NCBI GenBank assembly: GCA_964344495.1
Contig: CAYFNI010000020.1
Span: 1-26,764 of the forward strand
Direction of reading: 5' to 3'
From: UBA6136 sp964344495
Lineage (GTDB): Bacteria > Pseudomonadota > Gammaproteobacteria > Methylococcales > Methylococcaceae
DNA: 26,764 nt
The position numbers and the translations under genes are program-made. The notes below the pieces were generated by a model, which searched no databases, was not told the DNA's origin, and worked only from the letters and a program-made list of their open reading frames with translations. This document shows positions 1-7,295 of this stretch, piece by piece (within the stretch, counting starts at the first letter, position 1; every line of letters starts with the position of its first letter).

Positions 1-3
1 CTG

Positions 4-1296
4 TCAGGTCGGCAGGGCGAGGAGATAGTCCCCGTGCTCGCTCCATCCGCCCAGACGGGCGGGGGTGATGCGGTAGCTGAGTTCGGCACCGGCCTCGGGG
101 GTGATCGGCCGACCGACTTTCAGGTAGTTGGGCGTGTAACCGAAAATCATGGCTGACCCATCGTCCAGACGCCGGGTGCCTTCCCAGAGGATCGGCAGGG
201 TGCGCCCCTCAAAGCGGGCCGCGAACGCCGCTCTTTGCGCATCCGCCAGCGCATGCAACGCACGACTTCGGGCCTTTTTGATGTCGCCGGCGACCGGCGC
301 CGGCAGGCGTGCGGCGGCGGTGCCGGTGCGGGGTGAGAAGCTGAAGACATGCATGTGGCCAAAGCCGATCGCTTCGGCAAACGCCAGCGTCTCGGACCAT
401 TCTGCCTCCGTTTCGCCCGGAAAGCCGACGATCACATCGGTGGTCACGTTGAGATCGGGGACCGCGGCCCGCAGGCGCTGAACCAGACCGCTGAACTCGG
501 TCGTGTGACAGCGCCGGGCCATGCGCTTGAGCACCGTATCGGAGCCGCTTTGCAGCGGCAGATGCAGGTGTGGCATCAGACGCGGGTTGTCGAACAGGGC
601 CACGAACCGGTCCGGGATATCCCACGGTTCGAGCGAGCCCAGCCGTAGCCGCGGCAGGTCGGTCTCCGCCAGCAGGGTTTCGATCAGCTGGGTCAGGTCG
701 GAGCCGGTGTCGCTGCCGTAGCCGCCCAGATGCACGCCGGTCAGTACCGCCTCCTGAATGCCTTCAGCCTGAAGCCGCTGGATGTCCTCGACGATCGCGG
801 CGATGCTGCGACTGCGCTCCTCGCCCCGGGCTACGGTGACGATGCAGTAGGTGCAGCGGTAGCGGCAACCGTCCTGCACCTTGATGAAGGCACGGTGGCG
901 GCCGAGCCGGAACAGGGCCGTCTCGCCCGGTGCCGTGGAGTGCGCCGGCATGCTGGTCAGGGACAGGCGCTCGCGCGCAATCTCGACCAGACGGTGCTTG
1001 TCGGTGTTGGCGATGACCAAGTCGACCCCGAGGCTTTCGGCTTCATCGGCATTGAGCGACGCATAGCAGCCGCTGAGGATGATTCTGGCGCCGGGGTTTT
1101 CCCGGCTGGCCTTGCGCAGCAGATTGCGCGATTTGCGCACGGCATCCTGGGTCACGGCGCAGGAATTGAAGACCAGAAGGTCGGTTTCCTCGGTCTCGGC
1201 CACCAGTTGGTGGCCGTCGGCCTGAAATTCGCGTGCCCAGCTTTCCAGTTCGGCCTCATTCAGCCGGCAGCCGAGGGTTCTGAGCTGGACGCGCAT
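4..1296 (-). CDS. mtaB: tRNA (N6-threonylcarbamoyladenosine(37)-C2)-methylthiotransferase MtaB
   Basis: A radical-SAM methylthiotransferase that converts t6A37 to ms2t6A37 in ANN-decoding tRNAs, in the cytoplasm. The 430-residue length is normal. The N-terminal UPF0004 domain shows its three [4Fe-4S] cysteines C10, C46 and C77. The radical-SAM CxxxCxxC motif is C144, C148, C151. The segments GVHLGGYG and LHLPLQSGSDTVLKRM fit the MtaB/YqeV branch better than MiaB or RimO. A C-terminal TRAM-like stretch covers roughly residues 365-430. The ATG start leaves only 5 bases after the stop of the upstream channel gene, so the two are probably cotranscribed and may be translationally coupled. The gene is complete, with its TGA stop at 4-6. 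The subfamily assignment rests on motif similarity recalled from the family; the superfamily is certain. Confidence 0.92.
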   Translation of the reverse strand: MRVQLRTLGCRLNEAELESWAREFQADGHQLVAETEETDLLVFNSCAVTQDAVRKSRNLLRKASRENPGARIILSGCYASLNADEAESLGVDLVIANTDKHRLVEIARERLSLTSMPAHSTAPGETALFRLGRHRAFIKVQDGCRYRCTYCIVTVARGEERSRSIAAIVEDIQRLQAEGIQEAVLTGVHLGGYGSDTGSDLTQLIETLLAETDLPRLRLGSLEPWDIPDRFVALFDNPRLMPHLHLPLQSGSDTVLKRMARRCHTTEFSGLVQRLRAAVPDLNVTTDVIVGFPGETEAEWSETLAFAEAIGFGHMHVFSFSPRTGTAAARLPAPVAGDIKKARSRALHALADAQRAAFAARFEGRTLPILWEGTRRLDDGSAMIFGYTPNYLKVGRPITPEAGAELSYRITPARLGGWSEHGDYLLALPT

Positions 1297-1301
1297 GAAA
1301 C

Positions 1302-2444
1302 TCAGTTACCCGGCAGCACATACCACTGCACGAGGCTCATGATGATCAGCATGAGGGTCAAGCTGATCAGCGCAAACAGATCCACTCGGTCAATCATGCG
1401 GGTTACCTCTGGCCGAAGCTCCTCAGGGGCCTGATGCAGTCGGTTGGAGGCCCAGAGGAACAGCGTGAACAACATCAGATTGATGAGATAGCAGATGTTG
1501 TAAATCAGGTCGAGGTAGGTCGCGTAGGGGAGCTCGGGCAGCGTGGTCTTGTAGGTTTGCTGCAGGAAGATCAGGGTCAGCAAGGCCATGGGTGGAATGC
1601 CGAGACGGATATCCCACAGCGTGGCCGACAGGATCGGCGACATCATGACCAGCGACATGACTACCAGCAGAGGCAGGAACAGGGTCAGCAGGGTGGCATT
1701 GACCGACTGCTGATAGGTAGTGACGAACGCAATCTGACGCATGTGATAGGCCTCTTGCGTTGCATTTCCCTTCAGGCCCATGTGCGTTCCATAGTCGTGG
1801 TTCGCCGTCGTCACATGAAAGCCGGTGGTTTTATAACCCATGATGTCGATATATTCGCCCGGTGCTGATCCGGCGACGTCAGCCACCAGCGTCATGTGTG
1901 GGGTGCTGCCATGGGCGATGGTCTCGGACAGTTCCAGCACCAGCGGCAAATGGATGCTATGGAAGGGGTAGCTGCGAAAGTCGAGTTCATCGACATAAAA
2001 CTGCCCTGAAAAGCGGAAACTTTGGTGATAGCGCCCGTCTGCCATCCGGATGGGGTTGGGGTAGACGGGTTCCAGCTTGGAATCCCAGCGATCAACCTGG
2101 TTGATCCAGTTCAGCCAGGTTTCAGGCGAGATACCCTGCTGCTTGCGGTTTTTTTCGACCGACTCCGGCCAGTTCAGCCAGACCTGTCCGACGGCATAGA
2201 AGGTCTTGTCATCGGCCGAAAAGAGGTAGTTGTTTTCGATGTAGACCCCCACCTCAATCGGGGCATGTTTACTGTCGACGGCGGCGTCGTTACTGATGGG
2301 CGTCAGTCGGTCGGGCTGCTGAATTTCTGCGGGTTCCAGGATGCCTGAGCGGACCAGCCCGAAGGTAATCACCGCAACCAGCAGAAATATGCTGAAGCCC
2401 AGCATGACCTGGACATCTGCCGACGGAAGTTTGGAAAATTTCAT
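1302..2444 (-). CDS. Pentameric ligand-gated ion channel (GLIC/Cys-loop receptor) homologue
   Basis: Predicted subunit of a homopentameric ligand- or proton-gated channel in the inner membrane with a periplasmic sensor domain; ligand unknown. The 380 residues comprise an N-terminal hydrophobic segment (about 12-31), a beta-rich domain (about 62-245), then four hydrophobic helices: TM1 about 249-272, TM2 280-297, TM3 307-333, TM4 353-376. Landmarks shared with Gloeobacter GLIC: the GVYIENNYLFSADDKTF start of the sensor domain, a conserved Trp in VWLNW, FRSYPFHSIHL in place of FRRYPFDSQTL, and LPELPYATYLD in the TM2-TM3 loop. The only cysteine is C318 in TM3, so there is no Cys-loop disulfide, as usual in prokaryotes. 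An AGGA ribosome site lies about 7 bases before the ATG. The gene lies 66 bases after dapB and 5 before mtaB. Hand counts of five lines give about 54% GC against about 65% in dnaK and nadK, hinting at transfer. Family fairly certain; function unknown. Confidence 0.83.
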   Translation of the reverse strand: MKFSKLPSADVQVMLGFSIFLLVAVITFGLVRSGILEPAEIQQPDRLTPISNDAAVDSKHAPIEVGVYIENNYLFSADDKTFYAVGQVWLNWPESVEKNRKQQGISPETWLNWINQVDRWDSKLEPVYPNPIRMADGRYHQSFRFSGQFYVDELDFRSYPFHSIHLPLVLELSETIAHGSTPHMTLVADVAGSAPGEYIDIMGYKTTGFHVTTANHDYGTHMGLKGNATQEAYHMRQIAFVTTYQQSVNATLLTLFLPLLVVMSLVMMSPILSATLWDIRLGIPPMALLTLIFLQQTYKTTLPELPYATYLDLIYNICYLINLMLFTLFLWASNRLHQAPEELRPEVTRMIDRVDLFALISLTLMLIIMSLVQWYVLPGN

Positions 2445-2510
2445 GGGGGATATCCTGGGGTGTGGCTCAACCCTTGTGTGGGTCTGGTGCGCGCCTGCCG
2501 AAGGGTTAAG

Positions 2511-3320
2511 TCAGGATGCGTTCAGATCCAGAACATCCTGCATGTCATAGAGCCCGGCCGGTCGGTGGGCCAGCCAGCCAGCGGCCCGCATGGCGCCCTT
2601 GGCAAACGTCATGCGGCTGGAGGCGTTGTGGGTGATTTCCACCCGCTCGCCTTCGTCGGCAAACATGACCGTATGTTCACCGACGATGTCGCCGGCACGG
2701 ATGACGGAAAAGCCGATGCTATTCGGGTTTCGTTCGCCGGTATGCCCCTCGCGGCCCCAGACGGCACAGGACTTAAGGTCGCGTCCCAGCGCCGCGGCCA
2801 CCACTTCGCCCATGCGCAAGGCGGTGCCGGACGGGGCGTCGACCTTGTGACGGTGGTGGGCCTCGATGATTTCGATATCGGTGCTGTCGCCAATCACCTT
2901 GGCGGCAATTTCGAGCAGCTTCAGGCACAGGTTGACGCCGACACTCATGTTGGGCGCGAGCACGACCGGAACGTCGTGGGCTGCCTGCGCGATGAGCGTC
3001 CGCTGTTCGGCCGTGAACCCGGTGGTGCCGATCACCATGCGTGTGCCATGCTGGCGGCATAGCGCCAGCGCAGCCAGGGAGGGCTCCGGACGGGTAAAGT
3101 CGACCAGAACGTCCACCTCGTCGATGACGGCGGCCAGGCTCTCGCTGACCCGAAGCCCCAGCGGCGCTTGACCGATGAGGGTGCCGACGTCGGTTCCGAC
3201 CGCGGGGCTGCCGGGGCGCTCCAGGGCCGCAACCAGGGTCAGGTGCTCGGCCTGCAGGCAGGCATTGATGAGGGCATGGCCCATGCGGCCGGCTGCGCCT
3301 TGAATGGCGACTCTAGTCAT
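2511..3320 (-). CDS. dapB: 4-hydroxy-tetrahydrodipicolinate reductase
   Basis: Reduces 4-hydroxy-tetrahydrodipicolinate with NAD(P)H in the diaminopimelate/lysine pathway, feeding peptidoglycan synthesis; cytoplasmic. The 269 residues match the family length. The N-terminal Rossmann motif GAAGRMG is at 8-14, and the catalytic signature EAHHRHKVDAPSGTA spans about 153-167 with H155 and K159 as the expected catalytic His and Lys. The ATG is preceded by a GGAG ribosome site. The dnaJ terminator ends 28 bases upstream, so there is almost no room for a private promoter; expression may depend on read-through or on a promoter overlapping the terminator. In many gammaproteobacteria dapB follows dnaJ and precedes carA; here carAB is absent and a channel gene follows instead. 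Confidence 0.96.
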   Translation of the reverse strand: MTRVAIQGAAGRMGHALINACLQAEHLTLVAALERPGSPAVGTDVGTLIGQAPLGLRVSESLAAVIDEVDVLVDFTRPEPSLAALALCRQHGTRMVIGTTGFTAEQRTLIAQAAHDVPVVLAPNMSVGVNLCLKLLEIAAKVIGDSTDIEIIEAHHRHKVDAPSGTALRMGEVVAAALGRDLKSCAVWGREGHTGERNPNSIGFSVIRAGDIVGEHTVMFADEGERVEITHNASSRMTFAKGAMRAAGWLAHRPAGLYDMQDVLDLNAS

Positions 3321-3348
3321 GAGGGGCTCCGCGTGTGAGGTCGGTCAC

Positions 3349-3375
3349 AAAAAAGTGGGCGCCAACAGCGCCCAC
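3349..3375 (-). terminator. Rho-independent terminator after dnaJ
   Basis: A perfect 8-bp stem (GTGGGCGC at 3355-3362 with GCGCCCAC at 3368-3375) and a 5-base loop, followed on the minus strand by six T (3349-3354). It begins 20 bases past the dnaJ stop and points the same way, so it should end most dnaJ transcripts just before dapB. Confidence 0.88.
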
Positions 3376-3395
3376 CCGATTCATCGGGGGTGCGA

Positions 3396-4526
3396 TCAAA
3401 GACCGATTTTATCGAAAAATTGCTTCACCCCGTCCAGCCAGCTGTGCGCCTGCGGGCTGTGCTTGCTGCCGCCGCCGGTCAGGGAGGCATCGAATTGTTT
3501 TACCAGCTCGATCTGGTCCTTGTTCAAGTGGACCGGTGTTTCGATCCGAACCCGACACATCAGGTCACCGACCGCGCCGCCGCGCACGGGCTTCACGCCC
3601 TTGCCGCTCAGGCGGAAGAGGCGACCGGTCTGGGTTTCGGCCGGGATTTTGAGCGCTACCTTGCCGGTCAGGGTGGGGACCTCGACTTCACCCCCCAGGC
3701 AGGCCTTGGGAAAGCTGATCGGAACCTCGCAATAGAGGTTCGCGCCATCGCGGGTGAAAATCGGGTGATCCTTGACGTGGACCTGTACGTACAGGTCGCC
3801 GGGCGGCGCACCGGCCGAGCCGGCTTCGCCTTCGCCGCTGAGGCGAATCCGGTCGCCGGTATCGACCCCGGGCGGGATCTTGACCGAAAGGGTCTTGGTT
3901 TCCTGAGTCCGGCCCTGACCGTGGCAGCTGCGACAGGGGTCCTTGATTTGCTTGCCGGAGCCACGGCAGGTAGGGCAGGTCTGCTGCACCGAGAAAAATC
4001 CCTGTTGCATGCGGACCGCGCCGTGGCCATGACAGGTCGAACAGGTGGTCGGTGTCGAGCCCTTGCTTGCACCACTGCCATTGCAGCTCTTGCAGCTGAC
4101 CAGGGTCGGGACCTGAATTTTGATTTCGCTGCCGGCGACCGCTTCTTCGAGCGGAATTTCAAGGTTGTAGCGCAGGTCGGAGCCGCGCTGCGCACCGCCG
4201 CGGCCGCGTGATCCGCCACCCCCGAAGATATCGCCGAACACATCGCCGAAGATGTCGCTGAAGTTGGCACCGCCGCCAAAGCCGCCACCGCCCATGCTCG
4301 GATCGACGCCGGCATGCCCAAACTGGTCATAGGCCGAGCGTTTTTGCGGGTCGGACAGCACGTCGTGGGCCTCCTTGACCTTCTTGAACTGCTCTTCAGC
4401 CTCTGGGTTATCCCGATTCCGGTCGGGGTGGTACTTCATCGCCAGACGGCGGAAGCTCTTTTTGATCTCGTCGTCGCTCGCATTTCGCGAGACGCCCAGC
4501 AATTGGTAATAGTCTTCTTTCGCCAT
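3396..4526 (-). CDS. dnaJ: Chaperone protein DnaJ (Hsp40)
   Basis: Co-chaperone that delivers unfolded clients to DnaK and stimulates its ATPase. The 376-residue protein has all class A parts: a J domain (1-70) with the HPD motif at 33-35, a Gly/Phe-rich linker (about 75-112) with repeated DIFGD units, the zinc domain with four CxxCxGxG repeats (C146/C149, C163/C166, C185/C188, C199/C202), and the C-terminal substrate-binding and dimerisation domain. The ATG follows dnaK by 99 bases that contain two terminator-like hairpins, so dnaJ is likely made at a lower level than dnaK. A strong terminator follows the gene. Confidence 0.98.
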   Translation of the reverse strand: MAKEDYYQLLGVSRNASDDEIKKSFRRLAMKYHPDRNRDNPEAEEQFKKVKEAHDVLSDPQKRSAYDQFGHAGVDPSMGGGGFGGGANFSDIFGDVFGDIFGGGGSRGRGGAQRGSDLRYNLEIPLEEAVAGSEIKIQVPTLVSCKSCNGSGASKGSTPTTCSTCHGHGAVRMQQGFFSVQQTCPTCRGSGKQIKDPCRSCHGQGRTQETKTLSVKIPPGVDTGDRIRLSGEGEAGSAGAPPGDLYVQVHVKDHPIFTRDGANLYCEVPISFPKACLGGEVEVPTLTGKVALKIPAETQTGRLFRLSGKGVKPVRGGAVGDLMCRVRIETPVHLNKDQIELVKQFDASLTGGGSKHSPQAHSWLDGVKQFFDKIGL

Positions 4527-4531
4527 AACGC

Positions 4532-4555
4532 AAAAAGGCCGCGATCGAGCGCGGC
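4532..4555 (-). terminator. Hairpin with T-tract in the dnaK-dnaJ gap (proximal to dnaJ)
   Basis: On the minus strand GCCGCG/CGCGGC (4550-4555 with 4538-4543, 6-base loop) is followed by TTTTT (4532-4536), ending a few bases before the dnaJ ATG. It looks like a weak intrinsic terminator. Because it sits next to the dnaJ start it could also affect translation initiation. Confidence 0.5.
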
Positions 4556-4574
4556 GGGGGTCATCCAGTGGGTC

Positions 4575-4602
4575 AAAAGGCGGCGGATCGGAATCCGCCG
4601 CC
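4575..4602 (-). terminator. Strong stem-loop downstream of dnaK, probable attenuator
   Basis: A perfect 10-bp stem (GGCGGCGGAT at 4579-4588 with ATCCGCCGCC at 4593-4602) closed by a 4-base loop, followed on the minus strand by TTTT (4575-4578). It lies 24 bases after the dnaK stop. The T-tract is short, so partial termination or a 3'-end stabilising structure for dnaK mRNA are both possible. Confidence 0.6.
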
Positions 4603-4625
4603 AGCCTCGCGCCGTCAGGCGCCGA

Positions 4626-6557
4626 TTATTTCTTGTCGTCCTTGACTTCTTCAAACTCGGCATCGACCACGTCGTCGTCGCTGCCGGATGACGCCGAAGA
4701 GGCGTGCTCCGCACCCGCTGCGCCCGGGGCATCGCCACCGGTCTGGGCATAGAGACGTTCGGCCAGTTTGCCCGAGACTTCGGTCAGATGCTGGGTTTTG
4801 CTCTCGATGGCCTCCTTGTCGTCGCCTTTCATGGCTTCCTTGAGCTCGTTGATAGCGGCTTCGATCGCGGATTTCTCGCTGGCTTCCGCCTTGTCGCCAA
4901 GTTCGCTCAGGGTCTTGTTCGCGGCATGGATCAGCGAGTCGGCCTGATTGCGCGCCTGGACCAGTTCGTGCAGTTTCTTGTCCTCTTCGGCGTGCAGTTC
5001 GGCGTCTTGAACCATCCGTTTGATCTCTTCATCGCTCAGGCCGCTGGAGGCAGTGATGCGGATCGACTGTTCCTTGTTGGTCGCCTTGTCTTTGGCGGAC
5101 ACGTGCAGGATGCCGTTGGCGTCGATGTCGAACGTAACCTCAATCTGCGGCATGCCGCGCGGTGCCGGCGGGATGTCCGCGAGATCGAAGCGTCCCAGCG
5201 ACTTGTTGTCCCTGGACATTTCGCGCTCGCCCTGCAGCACGTGGATGGTGACGGCGGTCTGGTTGTCATCGGCGGTCGAGAACACCTGACTGGTTTTGGT
5301 CGGGATGGTGGTGTTTTTCTCGATCAGCTTGGTCATCACGCCGCCCAGGGTTTCAATACCCAGCGAAAGCGGGGTGACATCCAGCAGCAGCACGTCCTTC
5401 ACCTGACCGCCGAGCACGCCGCCCTGAATCGCGGCACCCAGTGCCACGGCTTCGTCCGGGTTGACGTCCTTGCGCGGTTCCTTGCCGAAGATCTGCGTCA
5501 CCATTTCCTGCACCATGGGCATGCGGGTCTGACCGCCGACCAGGATGACTTCGTCGATCTGACTGGCCTTGAGGCCCGAATCCTTGATCGCGGTTTCGCA
5601 CGGGCCCCGGGTTCTCTGGACCAGATCTTCAACCAGCGACTCCAGTTTGGCCCGGGTCAGCTTCAGATTCAGATGCTTCGGGCCGCTGGCGTCGGCGGTG
5701 ACATAGGGCAGGTTGATATCGGTCTGCTGGCTTGAAGAGAGCTCGATCTTGGCCTTTTCCGCCGCTTCCTTCAGACGTTGCAGTGCCAGCGGATCGTTGT
5801 GCAGGTCGATGCCGTTCTCCTTTTTGAACTCCTCGCAGATCCAGTCGATGATGCGCAGGTCGAAGTCTTCACCGCCCAGGTGGGTATCACCGTTGGTGGA
5901 CAGCACTTCGAACTGGTGTTCGCCATCGACTTCGGCGATCTCGATGATGGAGACGTCGAACGTGCCGCCGCCCAGATCGTAGACGGCAACCTTCATGTCG
6001 CCCTGCTTGCGGTCCAGGCCAAAGGCCATCGCCGCTGCGGTGGGTTCGTTGATGATGCGTTTGACCTCAAGGCCCGCGATGCGGCCGGCGTCCTTGGTTG
6101 CCTGACGTTGGGAGTCATTGAAGTAGGCGGGTACCGTGATGACGGCTTCCTTGATTTCCTCACCCAGGAACGCCTCGGCGTCCTTCTTCAGCTTCATCAG
6201 TACGCGCGCGGAGACCTCTGGCGGGGCCATTTTCTTGCCGTTCACTTCGATCCAGGCATCACCGTTGTCAGCGCCGACAATTTGATATGGGACCAGATGG
6301 ATATCTTTCTGCACCACGTCATCCTTGAAGCGACGACCGATCAGGCGCTTGACGGCAAACAGGGTGTTTTTGGGGTTGGTGATGGCCTGCCGCTTGGCGG
6401 ACTGGCCGACCAGTACTTCATTGTCCGGCGAAAAGGCCACGATCGACGGCGTGGTGCGGGCGCCTTCCGAGTTTTCGATGACGCGCGGCTTGCCGCCTTC
6501 CAGAATGGCGACGCAGGAATTGGTGGTGCCTAGATCGATACCGATGATTTTTGACAT
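4626..6557 (-). CDS. dnaK: Chaperone protein DnaK (Hsp70)
   Basis: ATP-dependent cytoplasmic chaperone that works with DnaJ and GrpE. The 643 residues match the family (E. coli 638). The nucleotide-binding domain starts with the GIDLGTTNS phosphate loop (6-14) and carries YDLGGGTFD with T199, the autophosphorylation residue. The interdomain linker DVLLLDVTPLSLGIE is near 390-400, followed by the beta substrate-binding domain and helical lid. The tail ends in the acidic DAEFEEVKDDKK typical of proteobacterial DnaK. The ATG has a GGAG ribosome site. The gene follows grpE by 103 bases holding a candidate sigma-32-type promoter, so it may be transcribed both from the hrcA operon and on its own. 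Confidence 0.99.
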   Translation of the reverse strand: MSKIIGIDLGTTNSCVAILEGGKPRVIENSEGARTTPSIVAFSPDNEVLVGQSAKRQAITNPKNTLFAVKRLIGRRFKDDVVQKDIHLVPYQIVGADNGDAWIEVNGKKMAPPEVSARVLMKLKKDAEAFLGEEIKEAVITVPAYFNDSQRQATKDAGRIAGLEVKRIINEPTAAAMAFGLDRKQGDMKVAVYDLGGGTFDVSIIEIAEVDGEHQFEVLSTNGDTHLGGEDFDLRIIDWICEEFKKENGIDLHNDPLALQRLKEAAEKAKIELSSSQQTDINLPYVTADASGPKHLNLKLTRAKLESLVEDLVQRTRGPCETAIKDSGLKASQIDEVILVGGQTRMPMVQEMVTQIFGKEPRKDVNPDEAVALGAAIQGGVLGGQVKDVLLLDVTPLSLGIETLGGVMTKLIEKNTTIPTKTSQVFSTADDNQTAVTIHVLQGEREMSRDNKSLGRFDLADIPPAPRGMPQIEVTFDIDANGILHVSAKDKATNKEQSIRITASSGLSDEEIKRMVQDAELHAEEDKKLHELVQARNQADSLIHAANKTLSELGDKAEASEKSAIEAAINELKEAMKGDDKEAIESKTQHLTEVSGKLAERLYAQTGGDAPGAAGAEHASSASSGSDDDVVDAEFEEVKDDKK

Positions 6558-6612
6558 TGAGTTCTCCAGGGTAAATCGGTGGTGTTCAGGTCAAAACGTT
6601 GTCCTGACGTGG

Positions 6613-6641
6613 AAGTGGGGTAAGTAAGCCGTATTTTCAAG
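6613..6641 (-). promoter_or_regulatory. Candidate sigma-32 (heat-shock) promoter for dnaK
   Basis: On the minus strand CTTGAA (6636-6641) is separated by 15 bases from CCCCACTT (6613-6620), close to the sigma-32 consensus CTTGAA-N13-15-CCCCATTT. It lies wholly in the grpE-dnaK gap, and the predicted transcription start falls some 45-50 bases before the dnaK ATG. This is seen by eye only. Confidence 0.55.
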
Positions 6642-6660
6642 CGGTAGGGTCGCTGATGCG

Positions 6661-7218
6661 TCAAACGGCCTGCGCCACGACCACCATGGCAGGCCGCAAC
6701 AGCCGCCCATGCAGCAGGTAGCCTTTCTGATAAACCTTGATCACGGTATTGGCTTCGGCTTCATCGGTGGGCTGCATGGCCATGGCTTGATGCAGTTCCG
6801 GGTTGAATTTTTCACCCTCCGGGTCGACCGGGGTGACATTGAATTTTTCCAGCGCGCCCAGGAGTTGTCTCAGAGTGAGTTCCATGCCCTCTCGCAGTTT
6901 GGCGGCTTCGGGGTTGTCGCCGGTCTCGACATTCAGGCCCAGTTCGAGGCTGTCGGCGACCGGTAGCAGTTCGCGGGCAAACTTTTCGACGCCAAATTTG
7001 CGCGCGTCCAGCAGGTCTTTTTCTGCCCGCCGCTTGAGGTTTTCCAGTTCTGCTTGCGTACGGAGGAATTTTTCCCAATTTTCCTGAGCCAGTAGGCTGG
7101 CTTTGTTCAACTCAGCCTCCAGATCGGCGGGTGACTCCGCGGGGATGGCGGTTTCAGCCGGGGTTGCGTCCGTTTCTTGAGGCAATACGTCATCAGGGCT
7201 CATGGTGAGCGGCTCCAT
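6661..7218 (-). CDS. grpE: Nucleotide exchange factor GrpE
   Basis: Dimeric co-chaperone that releases ADP from DnaK. The 185 residues are of normal length. An acidic, probably disordered N-terminus (1-35) leads into a long coiled-coil helix (about 36-90, containing FLRTQAELENLKRRAEKD), then the four-helix segment and the C-terminal beta domain with the GrpE signature near VIKVYQKGYLLHGRLLRPAMVVV. The ATG at 7218 has no clear ribosome site, while an in-frame ATG at 7203 (starting MSPDDV) has GGAG nine bases upstream, so the true start may be 7203. The gene lies 77 bases after hrcA in the same operon. Confidence 0.97.
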   Translation of the reverse strand: MEPLTMSPDDVLPQETDATPAETAIPAESPADLEAELNKASLLAQENWEKFLRTQAELENLKRRAEKDLLDARKFGVEKFARELLPVADSLELGLNVETGDNPEAAKLREGMELTLRQLLGALEKFNVTPVDPEGEKFNPELHQAMAMQPTDEAEANTVIKVYQKGYLLHGRLLRPAMVVVAQAV

Positions 7219-7295
7219 CGGTGGGTAAGTTCAATCAAAAGGGTCTGGTTCACCTTGCCGGGGCTCCCGCAGGAGGGGCCGGCCGGGCAATAAGG

